Of a stretch of 64,000 nt of DNA, positions 26,805 to 35,921 are shown in pieces. The translations under genes and the position numbers were made by a program. Positions within the stretch are counted from its first letter, which is position 1. Each line of letters opens with the position of its first letter. The DNA is from Thauera sp. 2A1 (GTDB taxonomy: Bacteria > Pseudomonadota > Gammaproteobacteria > Burkholderiales > Rhodocyclaceae): the NCBI RefSeq assembly GCF_009469595.2, contig NZ_SSXV01000030.1, positions 1-64,000 on the forward strand, in the 5' to 3' direction. The notes beneath the pieces were generated by a model. It saw only the letters and a program-made list of their open reading frames with translations, did no database searches and was not told the DNA's origin.

Positions 26805-27695
26805 GTGAGCCACGCTTCCCTCCCCCACCCCCTTGCCCCGCCGCGCACCGACCTTTCCGGTCGGCTCGCGAGCTGCCCCGCGCCGGCCAAGATCAACCTC
26901 TTCCTGCACGTGGTCGGCCGCCGCGCCGACGGCTACCACCTGCTGCAAACCGCGTTCCGCCTGCTCGACTGGGGCGACACGCTGGATTTTGCGCGGCGCG
27001 AGGACGGCATCCTGCATCGGGTGAACGACGTCGCGGGCGTGCCGGAGGCGGACGATCTCGTCATCCGTGCGGCGCGCCTGCTGCAGCAGGCCAGCGGCAC
27101 CCGCCTGGGTGCAGACATCACACTGCACAAGGTGCTGCCAATGGGTGGCGGCATCGGCGGCGGCAGCTCCGACGCCGCCACCACGCTGATCGCACTCAAC
27201 CGCCTGTGGAACACTGGCCTGTCGCGCACCGAGCTGCAGGCGCTGGGCCTGCAACTGGGCGCCGACGTCCCAGTCTTCATCTTCGGCCAGGATGCCTTCG
27301 CCGAAGGCGTTGGCGAGGCGCTGCAGCCCCTGGCACTGCCGCCAGCCTGCTATGTGATCCTCTTTCCACGCGTCGGCGTGCCCACCGCTGAAATTTTTCG
27401 CGCGCCGGAGTTGACGCGAAACACGACACCCATCAAAATAGCGGACTTCGTTACGAGCGCGACACGAAACGATCTGCAGCCAGTGGCGTGCAGCCGTTTT
27501 CCTGAAGTCAAGCGCGTGATCGACTGGCTTGCGCATCATGCGCCGGCGCGGATGACAGGCTCGGGCGCCTGCGTCTTTGCGGAAATTGCATCGGAAGCCG
27601 ATGCCGACCGCATCGTCGAAAGCTGTCCGGCAGTCTGGCAGGCCTGGAAAGTTCGCAGTCTGGCTCGCCATCCGCTGTACGAATGGTTACAATAG
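26805..27695 (+). CDS. ispE: 4-diphosphocytidyl-2-C-methyl-D-erythritol kinase
   Basis: GHMP kinase of the MEP isoprenoid pathway, 296 residues from GTG 26805 (reading MSHASLPHP). This is the only in-frame start after the lolB stop, 8 bp upstream. Motifs are CPAPAKINLFLHVVGRRADG, the ATP loop LPMGGGIGGGSSDAATTL and ARMTGSGACVFAE. The N-terminal 20 residues before CPAPAKIN are longer than in many IspE proteins. tRNA-Gln follows 46 bp later. Confidence 0.95.
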   Translation: MSHASLPHPLAPPRTDLSGRLASCPAPAKINLFLHVVGRRADGYHLLQTAFRLLDWGDTLDFARREDGILHRVNDVAGVPEADDLVIRAARLLQQASGTRLGADITLHKVLPMGGGIGGGSSDAATTLIALNRLWNTGLSRTELQALGLQLGADVPVFIFGQDAFAEGVGEALQPLALPPACYVILFPRVGVPTAEIFRAPELTRNTTPIKIADFVTSATRNDLQPVACSRFPEVKRVIDWLAHHAPARMTGSGACVFAEIASEADADRIVESCPAVWQAWKVRSLARHPLYEWLQ

Positions 27696-27741
27696 CGGCC
27701 GTTCTCGGATCGACACGCAAACGATAGCGAAAAAGGTTTCT

Positions 27742-27818
27742 TGGGGAGTCGCCAAGTCGGTTAAGGCACCGGATTTTGATTCCGGCATTCGAGGGTTCGA
27801 ATCCTTCCTCCCCAGCCA
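27742..27818 (+). tRNA. tRNA-Gln (anticodon TTG)
   Basis: Acceptor TGGGGAG (27742-27748) pairs with CTCCCCA, the discriminator is G, and CCA is encoded (27816-27818). The anticodon arm CCGGA-TTTTGAT-TCCGG has TTG in the loop. The T-arm is GAGGGTTCGAATCCTTC. The 77-nt gene sits between ispE and prs, its usual betaproteobacterial place. Confidence 0.97.
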
Positions 27819-27826
27819 TACAACGA

Positions 27827-27860
27827 CGGGCAGGCCCAGGTTTTTCCCGGAGCCTGCCCG
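27827..27860 (+). other. Hairpin between tRNA-Gln and prs
   Basis: CGGGCAGGC (27827-27835) and GCCTGCCCG (27852-27860) form a 9-bp stem with a 16-nt loop containing T5. It lacks a T-run after the stem, so it may be a processing signal or weak attenuator rather than a full terminator. Confidence 0.4.
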
Positions 27861-27904
27861 AATCGTTTCTGCGCGATGATTCTTACGGCATCGGAGTAGC
27901 GGTA

Positions 27905-28855
27905 ATGCCCCACGGCAGCCTGATGGTCTTCACCGGCAACGCCAACCCCAAGCTCGGCGCGGATGTCGCGCGGCGTCTGGGGATTTCACTCGGAGCCGCC
28001 ACCGTCGGCCGCTTCTCGGATGGCGAGGTCAACGTCGAACTGCTCGAGAATGTCCGCGGCAAGGACGTCTTCGTGCTGCAGCCCACCTGTTCTCCCACCA
28101 ACGAGAACCTGATGGAGCTGCTGATCATGGTCGACGCGCTCAAGCGCGCCTCGGCCGGCCGCATCACCGCCGCGATGCCCTACTTCGGCTACGCGCGCCA
28201 GGATCGCCGGCCGCGCTCGGCCCGCGTCCCCATCACCGCCAAGGTCGTCGCCAACATGCTGCAGGCTGCTGGCGTCCAGCGCCTGCTGACGATGGACCTG
28301 CACGCCGACCAGATCCAGGGCTTCTTCGACATCCCGGTCGATAACGTCTATGCCGCGCCGGTGCTGCTGGCCGACCTCGACAAGCAGAAATACGACAAGC
28401 TGCTGGTGGTGTCGCCTGACGTCGGCGGCGTGGTGCGTGCCCGCGCGTTCGCCAAGCGCATGGAGTGCGACCTGGCGATCATCGACAAGCGCCGCCCCAA
28501 GGCCAACGTGTCCGAGGTGATGAACATCATCGGCGAAGTCGAAGGCCGCACCTGCGTGATCATGGACGACATCGTCGACACCGCCGGCACGCTGTGCAAG
28601 GCCGCCGCCGCGCTGAAGGAACACGGCGCCAAGCGTGTGCTGTCGTACTGCACGCATGCGGTGCTGTCAGGCGCCGCCGTGTCGCGCATCAACGATTCGG
28701 AGCTCGACGAGCTGGTCGTCACCGACACCATCCCGCTGCGCGAGGAAATGCGCGCCTGCAGTCGCATCCGCCAGGTCTCGGTCGCCTCGCTGCTCGCGGA
28801 CACCATCCTGCGCATCAGCAACGAGGAGTCGGTGTCCTCGCTGTTCATGGAATAA
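27905..28855 (+). CDS. prs: Ribose-phosphate pyrophosphokinase
   Basis: The 316-residue enzyme makes PRPP for nucleotide, His and Trp synthesis. Motifs are FSDGEVNVELLENVRGKDVF, the PYFGYARQDR ATP-binding loop, DLHADQIQGFFDIPVDN and the PRPP-binding VIMDDIVDTAGT. ATG 27905 gives MPHGSLMVFTGNANPKL; an internal ATG at 27923 is possible but would cut the usual N-terminus. rplY and pth follow. Confidence 0.97.
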   Translation: MPHGSLMVFTGNANPKLGADVARRLGISLGAATVGRFSDGEVNVELLENVRGKDVFVLQPTCSPTNENLMELLIMVDALKRASAGRITAAMPYFGYARQDRRPRSARVPITAKVVANMLQAAGVQRLLTMDLHADQIQGFFDIPVDNVYAAPVLLADLDKQKYDKLLVVSPDVGGVVRARAFAKRMECDLAIIDKRRPKANVSEVMNIIGEVEGRTCVIMDDIVDTAGTLCKAAAALKEHGAKRVLSYCTHAVLSGAAVSRINDSELDELVVTDTIPLREEMRACSRIRQVSVASLLADTILRISNEESVSSLFME

Positions 28856-28861
28856 GTTTCA

Positions 28862-28920
28862 GCCCGTGGCCGCCTCGCGCGGCCGCGGGCCTTACCCCCT
28901 CCGCCTGGTCGCGGGCGGAG
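28862..28920 (+). other. Two strong hairpins in the prs-rplY spacer
   Basis: GCCCGTGGCCGC (28862-28873) pairs with GCGGCCGCGGGC (28879-28890), 12 bp with one G-T pair. CTCCGCC (28899-28905) then pairs with GGCGGAG (28914-28920). Neither is followed by a T-run. They sit just before the AGGAG of rplY and could tune read-through, mRNA stability or L25 synthesis. Confidence 0.4.
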
Positions 28921-28942
28921 TCTTCAACTCAGGAGCAACACA

Positions 28943-29548
28943 ATGCAGATCGAATTCAAGGCCACCAAGCGTGACGCTCAGGGTACGGGTGCGAGCCGCC
29001 GCCTGCGTCGCGCCGGCCAGCTTCCGGGCATCGTCTATGGCGGTGCGGGCGATGCCCTGCCGGTGCAGATGGACCACAACGAGCTCTACCACCTGCTGCG
29101 CAAGGAAGCCTTCCACTCGTCCGTGCTGACCATCGACGTCGATGGCAACAAGCAGACCGTGGTCCTGCGCGACACCCAGTGGCACCCGTTCAAGCAGCAG
29201 GTGCTGCACATCGACTTCCAGCGCATCGACGCCAACGAGAAGATGCACCTGAAGGTGCCGCTGCACTTCGTCAATGGCGACGCGTCGCCGGCCGTCAAGC
29301 TGGGCGGCTGCATGATCGCCCACCCGATCAACGAGATCGACATCCAGTGCCTGCCGGCCAACCTGCCCGAGTTCATCGAGGTCGACCTGTCCGCACTGCA
29401 GGCCGGTGAGACCATCCACATGTCGCAGCTCAAGCTGCCGGCCGGCGTCGAGATCGTCCACCATGGCGAAGGTGACCCGGTCGTGGCCAACGCCACCGTC
29501 GCCAAGGGCGGCGCGGCCGAAGCCGAAGAAGGCGAAGCGGCGGCCTGA
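28943..29548 (+). CDS. rplY: 50S ribosomal protein L25 (Ctc form)
   Basis: The 201-residue product is the long CTC-type L25, which binds 5S rRNA. It opens FKATKRDAQGTGASRRLRRA and has the beta-barrel domain followed by a C-terminal TL5 domain (GGCMIAHPINEIDIQCLPAN). The tail is Ala/Glu-rich. AGGAG lies 8 bp before ATG 28943. It is in operon with prs and pth. Confidence 0.95.
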   Translation: MQIEFKATKRDAQGTGASRRLRRAGQLPGIVYGGAGDALPVQMDHNELYHLLRKEAFHSSVLTIDVDGNKQTVVLRDTQWHPFKQQVLHIDFQRIDANEKMHLKVPLHFVNGDASPAVKLGGCMIAHPINEIDIQCLPANLPEFIEVDLSALQAGETIHMSQLKLPAGVEIVHHGEGDPVVANATVAKGGAAEAEEGEAAA

Positions 29549-29589
29549 GTCCGTCCGCCTGCCCCACGGATGCCCGGGATCGACACACG

Positions 29590-30237
29590 ATGAGCTCCGC
29601 GCCTGCGCGTCCGCCTCGTCTCATTGTCGGCCTGGGCAATCCGGGGGCCGAATATTCCGAAACCCGGCACAACGCCGGGTTTTGGTTTTGTGAGCGGCTC
29701 GCCGACAAGCTCGGCGCGCGCTTCTCGCACGAATCCCGCTTCCACGGCCTGGTTGCCAATGCGCGCGAAGCCGGTGTGTGGCTGCTGATGCCACAGACCT
29801 TCATGAACCGCTCCGGCCAGGCGATCGGCGCGCTGGCGCGCTTCTACCGCATCGAGCCGTCCGAGATCCTCGTCGTGCATGACGAGCTCGACATCCCGCC
29901 CGGCCAGTTGCGCCTGAAATTCGGCGGCGGGCTCGGCGGCCACAACGGGCTGAAGGACACCTCGGCCCACCTCAACACCCACGACTACTGGCGCCTGCGC
30001 ATCGGCATCGGCCATCCGGGCGACCGCAACGAAGTCGTCAACTTCGTCCTGAAACCGCCACGGCGCGAGGAGCTGGCGCTGATCGACGAAGCCATCGACA
30101 AGGCCCTCGCCGCCTGGCCGCTGATGGCCCGCGGCGAGCTCAACACCGTCGCCACCCGGCTCAATGCCCGTCCGGCGCCACCCAAGCCTCCCAGACCGCA
30201 GAAGCCGGCACCGTCGGCGGACGGCACCGGCTGCTAA
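29590..30237 (+). CDS. pth: Peptidyl-tRNA hydrolase
   Basis: The 215-residue enzyme recycles tRNA from abortive peptidyl-tRNA. Motifs are LIVGLGNPGAEYSETRHNAG with the catalytic His in RHNAG, PQTFMNRSG, VVHDELDIPPG with the catalytic Asp, and GGGLGGHNGLKD. The C-terminus carries a Pro/Lys tail (PPKPPRPQKPAP) absent from short Pth. The codons for TRHNAGFW contain a terminator-shaped hairpin (29661-29681). Confidence 0.96.
   Translation: MSSAPARPPRLIVGLGNPGAEYSETRHNAGFWFCERLADKLGARFSHESRFHGLVANAREAGVWLLMPQTFMNRSGQAIGALARFYRIEPSEILVVHDELDIPPGQLRLKFGGGLGGHNGLKDTSAHLNTHDYWRLRIGIGHPGDRNEVVNFVLKPPRREELALIDEAIDKALAAWPLMARGELNTVATRLNARPAPPKPPRPQKPAPSADGTGC
29661..29689 (+). other. Terminator-like hairpin inside pth
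   Basis: AACCCGGC (29661-29668) and GCCGGGTT (29674-29681) form an 8-bp stem with a 5-nt loop, followed by TTGGTTTT. This is 70 bp into the pth coding region. It resembles an intrinsic terminator weakened by two G residues in the T-tract. Confidence 0.4.
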
Positions 30238-30250
30238 AGGCCAGCGCGCC

Positions 30251-31120
30251 TCAACAGCCCACAGCCGCCAGCGCCTGCAGCGGGCCGACGCGGCGAATCG
30301 ACTCGATCTGCTCGCGTTGCCGGGTGTACAGCGTGCCGCCGTAACAGATCGCGCTGATCGAAATCCCCTCGAAACATTCCTGGCTGCGCGGAATCATCAT
30401 CAGCCAGCCATCCCCCGCCAGCAGGTTGCACGGCGGCAGCAATCCGTCTGCCCCCGGGAACAACCCCAGCTCGTCGCACGCACAGCGATAGCCGGCGAAC
30501 AGGCTGTCGGCCGCTTCGTCCACCCCCACGCCACGCCCGCAGCGGACGCGGATGAAGACATGTTTCATCGGCAAGGCCGGATGGCGTGCCACACCCTGTT
30601 CGGGCAGGCCAGCCGGCAGGCCGGCGCCGAACAGCTGCAGGCTGGCGTTGCCTTCTGCCTCCGGCAGCCACTGCACATGCTTGTGGCGCTGGCTCGCGCC
30701 CGCGGCCGTTCCACCGTTGTACAAGCCGAGGCCTCCCGCCTCGGCCATGATCGTCGCCAGCGCGGCAAAATCACTCCGCGCCAGCGGCACCAGTTGCTCC
30801 TCGAACGCGCGGCGGGCAAGCACCAGATGGCGGTCGCTCAGGGGAAACTTGTTCAGGATCACGACATGCGCGTCCCCCAGCAGGCCCACCGTCAGCTCGG
30901 GATCGGGATTGAGGAAAGGATTGAAGTTCGGGTCGCGCGGACCACCCGGGATTGCCACCTTGGCCGCATCCTTCACCGCGAGCGATGACACCCAGCGTAC
31001 GGTGAAGCCGATGCCCGCGTCCTCCATTTCGGTCTGCTCGGCCTGCACCGGCTGCAGCGCCCCCGACGCTCGTGCCTGCGCGCTGCGCGCGTCGACGGCC
31101 TCCATCCAGCTTTCCTTCAT
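30251..31120 (-). CDS. Ap4A phosphorylase-like (ATP adenylyltransferase) protein
   Basis: The 289-residue product starts at ATG 31120 (MKESWMEAVDARS), behind GGTGGAG. It has the HIT-superfamily motif H-K-H-V-Q in SQRHKHVQWLPE, the HxHxQ form of Ap4A phosphorylases and GalT, preceded by VVILNKFPLSDRHLVL and YNGGTAAGAS, plus a C-terminal domain with LLAGDGWLMMIPRSQE. It probably splits dinucleoside tetraphosphates into ADP and ATP with phosphate. It lies on the opposite strand between pth and ychF and diverges from ychF. Confidence 0.87.
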   Translation of the reverse strand: MKESWMEAVDARSAQARASGALQPVQAEQTEMEDAGIGFTVRWVSSLAVKDAAKVAIPGGPRDPNFNPFLNPDPELTVGLLGDAHVVILNKFPLSDRHLVLARRAFEEQLVPLARSDFAALATIMAEAGGLGLYNGGTAAGASQRHKHVQWLPEAEGNASLQLFGAGLPAGLPEQGVARHPALPMKHVFIRVRCGRGVGVDEAADSLFAGYRCACDELGLFPGADGLLPPCNLLAGDGWLMMIPRSQECFEGISISAICYGGTLYTRQREQIESIRRVGPLQALAAVGC

Positions 31121-31311
31121 GTCTCCACCTCTGCAGATCGTGTTCACGCAAATGCGTGATCGGGATTGTAGGCCGGCAGCATGCGTTTTGACCCGTCCCC
31201 CAGCCCCGCTTTTGGAAGCATGAGCCAACACGCTACAATTCAGGGTTTTCCACACCGGATCAAGGCAATAGCGCGCTCGCGCAATACCTCGCCGGAACGA
31301 CAAGGATACTC

Positions 31312-32403
<1,092 letters not shown>

Positions 32404-32426
32404 GCGACGCGTCCCCCTCCCTCCGC

Positions 32427-32458
32427 GAAGCCCCGCCCTGTGCGGGGCTTCTGTTTTT
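32427..32458 (+). terminator. Rho-independent terminator of ychF
   Basis: GAAGCCCCGC (32427-32436), loop CCTGT, GCGGGGCTTC (32442-32451), then TGTTTTTC. A 10-bp stem with a T-run 24 bp after the ychF stop. Confidence 0.92.
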
Positions 32459-32536
32459 CGCCCACCCCTGGGGGAGCGGATAGCTCGACGGCGCGCCAAC
32501 GGCGGCCCCGGTGGCGCCTGCGCGTCGTCGTGCCGC

Positions 32537-32764
32537 CTGACCATCACCCTGTCGGAGGAGCGCTATCGGGCGCTCAAGGAGGCGTCCGCGCAACGCAACA
32601 AGACCATCGGGCAATTGATCGAAGAGAGCCTGGACTTCTATGGCATCAAGTCGCGCGACAGCGCCCGCGAACGCGTGCGCCGCGCCCGAGACCGCGCCGC
32701 GCTGAGCGACAAGGGGCTGTGGCTGGAACCCTGTCGTCGTCCGACCCGAGGACCATTGCCATGA
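32537..32764 (+). pseudogene. Ribbon-helix-helix (CopG-type antitoxin-like) remnant
   Basis: The frame reads LTITLSEERYRALKEASAQR and then NKTIGQLIEESLDFYGIKSR, a clear RHH antitoxin-like core. No ATG, GTG or TTG lies in frame just upstream, only CTG 32537. After RARDRAALSD the tail turns into GLWLEPCRRPTRGPLP, where family members continue with an acidic (EE..LAVEETR) segment. Both ends therefore look eroded. No toxin gene is adjacent. Its TGA overlaps the ATG of the next, also broken, gene. Confidence 0.6.
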
Positions 32765-33168
32765 GCGACGTATCGCACCCCACCGACCCCGCCGTGATGA
32801 AGGGCGTGATTCCCTACCTGTCCATGGCGGGCCGCACAGCCGAAGCCTGCGATTTCTGCGCCCGCGCCTTCGATGCGAAGGAGCTGGACCGCATGCCCTT
32901 CCCCGACGGCAAGCCCGGATTGATCCACGCCCAGGTCGAGATCAACCGCGGCGCGCTGATGATGACCGAGGCGCTGGCTGCGAGGGGTGAGGCTCGTGGC
33001 ACGGGCCGTTGTTCCTGGCTATTTTTCGACAATTCATGTCCGGCACAGGACAACAGGGCCGTAAGCCCGGCACTAGAGTCCGGAACTGGATCGATGGCCC
33101 GATGCGGTCATCGATACGGCATTTCCCGGCCCGGGTCGAGTCTGCAGGCCGGCGCACGGGACGTGTAG
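32761..33168 (+). pseudogene. PhnB-like VOC protein, truncated
   Basis: The first 75 residues from ATG 32761 match the PhnB/3-demethylubiquinone-methyltransferase-like VOC pattern: MKGVIPYLSMAGRTAEACDF, AFDAKELDRMPFPDGKPGLI and HAQVEINRGALMMTE. After about 32985 the similarity stops, and the remaining frame (RGEARGTGRCSWLFFDNSCP and on to 33168) has no family character. The C-terminal half of the fold is missing, so a working protein is unlikely. It lies in the decayed patch between ychF and the Fae-like gene. Confidence 0.65.
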
Positions 33169-33205
33169 ACGATTCGACATCCCATCAAATGAAGGAGACC
33201 CACTC

Positions 33206-33754
33206 ATGTCCGAACGCATCCTCTTCCGCAGTGGCGAAGCGCTGGTCGTCGCGGGGCAAGCCGTCACCGCGGCCGAGCCCGAAGTAATCATCGGCGAGCT
33301 GGATGGCCCGGTTGGCACCGCGCTGGCCACGCTGACCGGCGATCAGGTCAAGGGCCACACGCGCGTGTTCGCCATTCTGAACACCGACATCCAGGTGCGT
33401 CCGCTGACGCTGATGGTGAGCAAGGTCACGGTGAAGGACGAGCGCTACACCAACATCCTGATGGGCACGGTTCAGGCGGCGATCGCCAACGGCGTGCTGG
33501 ACGCCGTGCGTGCGGGCTATATTCCCCGTGAAAGGGCCAATGAACTCGGCATCATCGTGTCGGTGTGGCTGCACCCGCAGATCACCTCCGTCAAGGACCT
33601 CGACCATGCGGCGCTGTTCGACATCCATCGCGAGGCCATGCTCAAGGCGATCCGGAAGGCGATGAGCAATCAGCCCGACATCGACTGGCTGCTGGAAAAC
33701 CAGGACAAGATCGTGCACAAGTACCACCAGATGGGGCTGGACGGGAAGATCTGA
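33206..33754 (+). CDS. Formaldehyde-activating-enzyme-like (Fae family) protein
   Basis: The 182-residue product matches Fae over its length: SGEALVVAGQ, EVIIGELDGPVGTAL, RPLTLMVSKVTVKDERYTNI, GTVQAAIANGVLDAV and GIIVSVWLHPQITS. True Fae condenses formaldehyde with tetrahydromethanopterin and uses a His in the segment VAHIDLIIG; here that segment is TAAEPEVIIG with no His. No H4MPT-pathway gene is in the window. It is therefore better called a Fae-like paralogue of unknown role. AAGGAG lies 7 bp before ATG 33206. Its neighbours on both sides are gene remnants, suggesting the gene arrived in or survived a rearranged patch. Confidence 0.85.
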   Translation: MSERILFRSGEALVVAGQAVTAAEPEVIIGELDGPVGTALATLTGDQVKGHTRVFAILNTDIQVRPLTLMVSKVTVKDERYTNILMGTVQAAIANGVLDAVRAGYIPRERANELGIIVSVWLHPQITSVKDLDHAALFDIHREAMLKAIRKAMSNQPDIDWLLENQDKIVHKYHQMGLDGKI

Positions 33755-33760
33755 CTTCCG

Positions 33761-33790
33761 CGCCGGTCGCCGGTCGCCGGTCGCCGGTCG
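33761..33790 (+). repeat. Tandem repeat (CGCCGGT)x4
   Basis: Four perfect copies of the heptamer CGCCGGT (33761-33788) plus CG lie just after the Fae-like stop. They sit exactly where the C-terminal part of the HD-domain gene is lost, so they may mark the breakpoint. Confidence 0.9.
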
Positions 33791-34055
33791 CAGCCTTGTG
33801 CAGCATGGGCTGGAAACGGTCGAGCGCTTTCGCAAATTTGGCGTCGTCGCTTTCGGCGGCCTCGAACTCACACCACAGTTCGCGGAATTCGGCGGCCTGC
33901 GTGTCCGGCAGCAAGCCGAAGAGGCGCTCGGCGGCCAGCCGTTCGCGCTCCTCCTGGCCGGCATGCGTCGCCGGTACGTGGAAGGGGACGTCACCCGCGT
34001 CGATTTCGACGATGTCGTGGATCAACAGCATCTTCACGACACGCAGCACGTCAAC
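33780..34055 (-). pseudogene. HD-domain phosphohydrolase fragment (YfbR-like)
   Basis: Only the middle of an HD-domain protein is present: VDVLRVVKMLLIHDIVEIDA, GDVPFH, ERLAAERLFGLLPDTQAAEF, RELWCEFEAA and AKALDRFQPMLHKAATGD. The metal-binding HD pair is retained in LIHDIVE. The N-terminal helix with the first His is missing, and the frame upstream of 34055 is Ser/Arg-rich shadow. The C-terminus ends in the CGCCGGT repeat. Intact relatives are about 190-200 residues. This is a two-sided truncation. Confidence 0.7.
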
Positions 34056-34071
34056 CGAACCGGCGCAGGCC

Positions 34072-34299
34072 ATGCAGGCAGCCTCCGAGATCATGCTGGC
34101 GTGGTGGCGGCTATGGGGCATGCTGGCGCGGCTGGACACGGCGATCGAGAACGCCGGAGGCAGGCTTCCCCAGGCCCTTGCGACCGGCCTCGACGACATC
34201 GAGACCCGCGAGCTGATGGAAACGCGCGACATGCGCCTCGCTGCGGCGCTGGTGCACAAGGGGCTCGAGAACAAGGGGTTCGTGATGCTTGCCGCCTGA
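34072..34299 (+). other. Possible gene fragment opposite the HD remnant
   Basis: A + strand frame from ATG 34072 reads IMLAWWRLWGMLARLDTAIE and ETRELMETRDMRLAAALVHK. Composition looks protein-like, whereas the other frames do not. There is no ribosome-binding site and I know no family. It begins just past the point where the HD fragment breaks off, so it may be the other side of a rearrangement junction. Confidence 0.25.
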
Positions 34300-34433
34300 T
34301 CCCTCACCGCCGCCACCATGACGGCCCTGCAGCCGGCTCGCTTTTCCGCGACGCGTTCCTTTACTTCAGCACGTCCGCCCCGCCGCGCCCACCAGGCCCT
34401 GTGCTATGTTGCAAAAACAGTGGAGGGCAAGCG

Positions 34434-35174
34434 ATGAAGATCCGTCAGGCCATGCGCTGGGAGTGGGACGCGATCGCCGGCATTACCGCGGCGTTCGTGG
34501 CGATGGTGCTGCACCTGCTGCACATCGTCGATGAGGCGGTCGTCCTCCCGATCCTGCTGGCGCTGGTTGGCCTGCTGTTCATCAATTTCATGCGCCACAG
34601 CCGCAACAACGAGCTGACCGCCGAGCAGGTCGAGCGTACGGCGCACACGGTCGACGCCCTGCAGGCTGCACTCGAACATCCCGGCCTGGCCCTCATCGGA
34701 CCGCGCCAATTGCAGACGGAATGCCACCGCTTCCTGCTCGCGATGAGCGGAGACTCCATCTGGTTCAACGTGTGCCTGTCGATGTACCGCACACCCGCGC
34801 TGTTCGATGCCCTGCTGCGCCCGGCGGTCGACAATCCGGCGGTCGGTTCGATCCAGTTCGTGCTCGATGAAAGCCAGCGCGCGCTCTGGGACAGCACGAT
34901 CGCGCCGCAGATCGCCACCTGCGCCGGTCATGCGCGTGTGCGCCCGCCGCGCTGGTGCAAGCTGGAGCGCACGCTTTCCTTCATCCTCGCAGATAGCCAG
35001 CACAGCGGCGGATGCGAGGCCCTGCTCAGCTTCTGGGGCGAACCCTTCATGGCCCAGACAACCGGGCGGGATGTGCCACGCTTCGTATTCCACGTGCACA
35101 AACACTCCGAGCTGCTGCCCCACCTGCTGGAACTCGAAGGCTGCAGCGCCCACTTCCGTTCGCGCATGCAGTGA
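34434..35174 (+). CDS. Membrane protein of unknown function
   Basis: The 246-residue product starts at ATG 34434 behind GGAGGG. It has two TM helices at the N-terminus (AIAGITAAFVAMVLHLLHIV and VVLPILLALVGLLFINFM), then a cytoplasmic domain of about 180 residues with TAEQVERTAHTVDALQAALE, a phospholipase-D-like region without an HKD motif (SIWFNVCLSMYRTPALFDAL), and WCKLERTLSFILAD. I do not recognise the family. The domain could bind lipid or nucleotide. It is convergent with sdhB. Confidence 0.7.
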   Translation: MKIRQAMRWEWDAIAGITAAFVAMVLHLLHIVDEAVVLPILLALVGLLFINFMRHSRNNELTAEQVERTAHTVDALQAALEHPGLALIGPRQLQTECHRFLLAMSGDSIWFNVCLSMYRTPALFDALLRPAVDNPAVGSIQFVLDESQRALWDSTIAPQIATCAGHARVRPPRWCKLERTLSFILADSQHSGGCEALLSFWGEPFMAQTTGRDVPRFVFHVHKHSELLPHLLELEGCSAHFRSRMQ

Positions 35175-35207
35175 ATGAATGGATGGATCGCAGCCGCGCG
35201 TGCCGTG

Positions 35208-35903
35208 TCAGGACGAACGCCGAAGCAGCGCCAGCCGGATGCGCTCGATCGCGTGCGAGGGACTCAAGCCCTTCGGGCAGACCTCGGTGCAGTTCATGAT
35301 CGTGCGGCAGCGGTAGAGGCGATAAACGTCGTCGAGGAAATCGAGCCGCTCGGCGGTGGCGGTGTCGCGGCTGTCAGCGATGAAGCGGTAGGCCTGCAGC
35401 AGGCCCGAAGGCCCGATGAACTTGTCCGGATTCCACCAGTACGACGGGCAGAACGCACTGCAGCACGCGCACAGGATGCATTCATAGAGCCCGTCCAGGC
35501 GCTCGCGCTCGGCCGGGCTCTGCAGCCGCTCGCGCTCCGGCAGGGGCTCGCCGTTGATCAGCCAGGGCTTGATCGAGTGGTAGTGGGCAAAGAATTGCGT
35601 CATGTCGACGATCAGATCGCGGATCACCGGGAAGCCCGGCAGGGGGCGCAGCACCACCGGCTCTTTCAGGCCGTCGAGCGCAGTCAGGCAGGCGAGACCG
35701 TTGCGTCCGTTGATGTTCATCGCGTCCGAGCCGCACACCCCTTCGCGGCACGAGCGCCGGAACGACAGGCTGTCGTCCTGGACGCGCAGGCGCATCAGCA
35801 GGTCGAGCAGCTTCTTGTCGCCCGCCTCCGGACGCACCTCGTAGGCCTGCATCCGCGGCGGATTCCCGCCCTCCGGGTCGAAGCGATAGATGCTCAGTTT
35901 CAT
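35208..35903 (-). CDS. sdhB: Succinate dehydrogenase iron-sulfur subunit
   Basis: The 231-residue product carries all three clusters: [2Fe-2S] in SCREGVCGSDA with a further Cys in NGLACL, [4Fe-4S] in CILCACCSAFCP and [3Fe-4S] in CRTIMNCTEVCPKGL. It passes electrons from SdhA to ubiquinone in complex II. ATG 35903 has AAGGGACGGG upstream. It starts only 18 bp after sdhD, with no sdhA in between, although the usual order is sdhCDAB. Downstream sdhE and gltA are also absent here. Confidence 0.95.
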   Translation of the reverse strand: MKLSIYRFDPEGGNPPRMQAYEVRPEAGDKKLLDLLMRLRVQDDSLSFRRSCREGVCGSDAMNINGRNGLACLTALDGLKEPVVLRPLPGFPVIRDLIVDMTQFFAHYHSIKPWLINGEPLPERERLQSPAERERLDGLYECILCACCSAFCPSYWWNPDKFIGPSGLLQAYRFIADSRDTATAERLDFLDDVYRLYRCRTIMNCTEVCPKGLSPSHAIERIRLALLRRSS

Positions 35904-35921
35904 GTCCCGTCCCTTCGCCGC

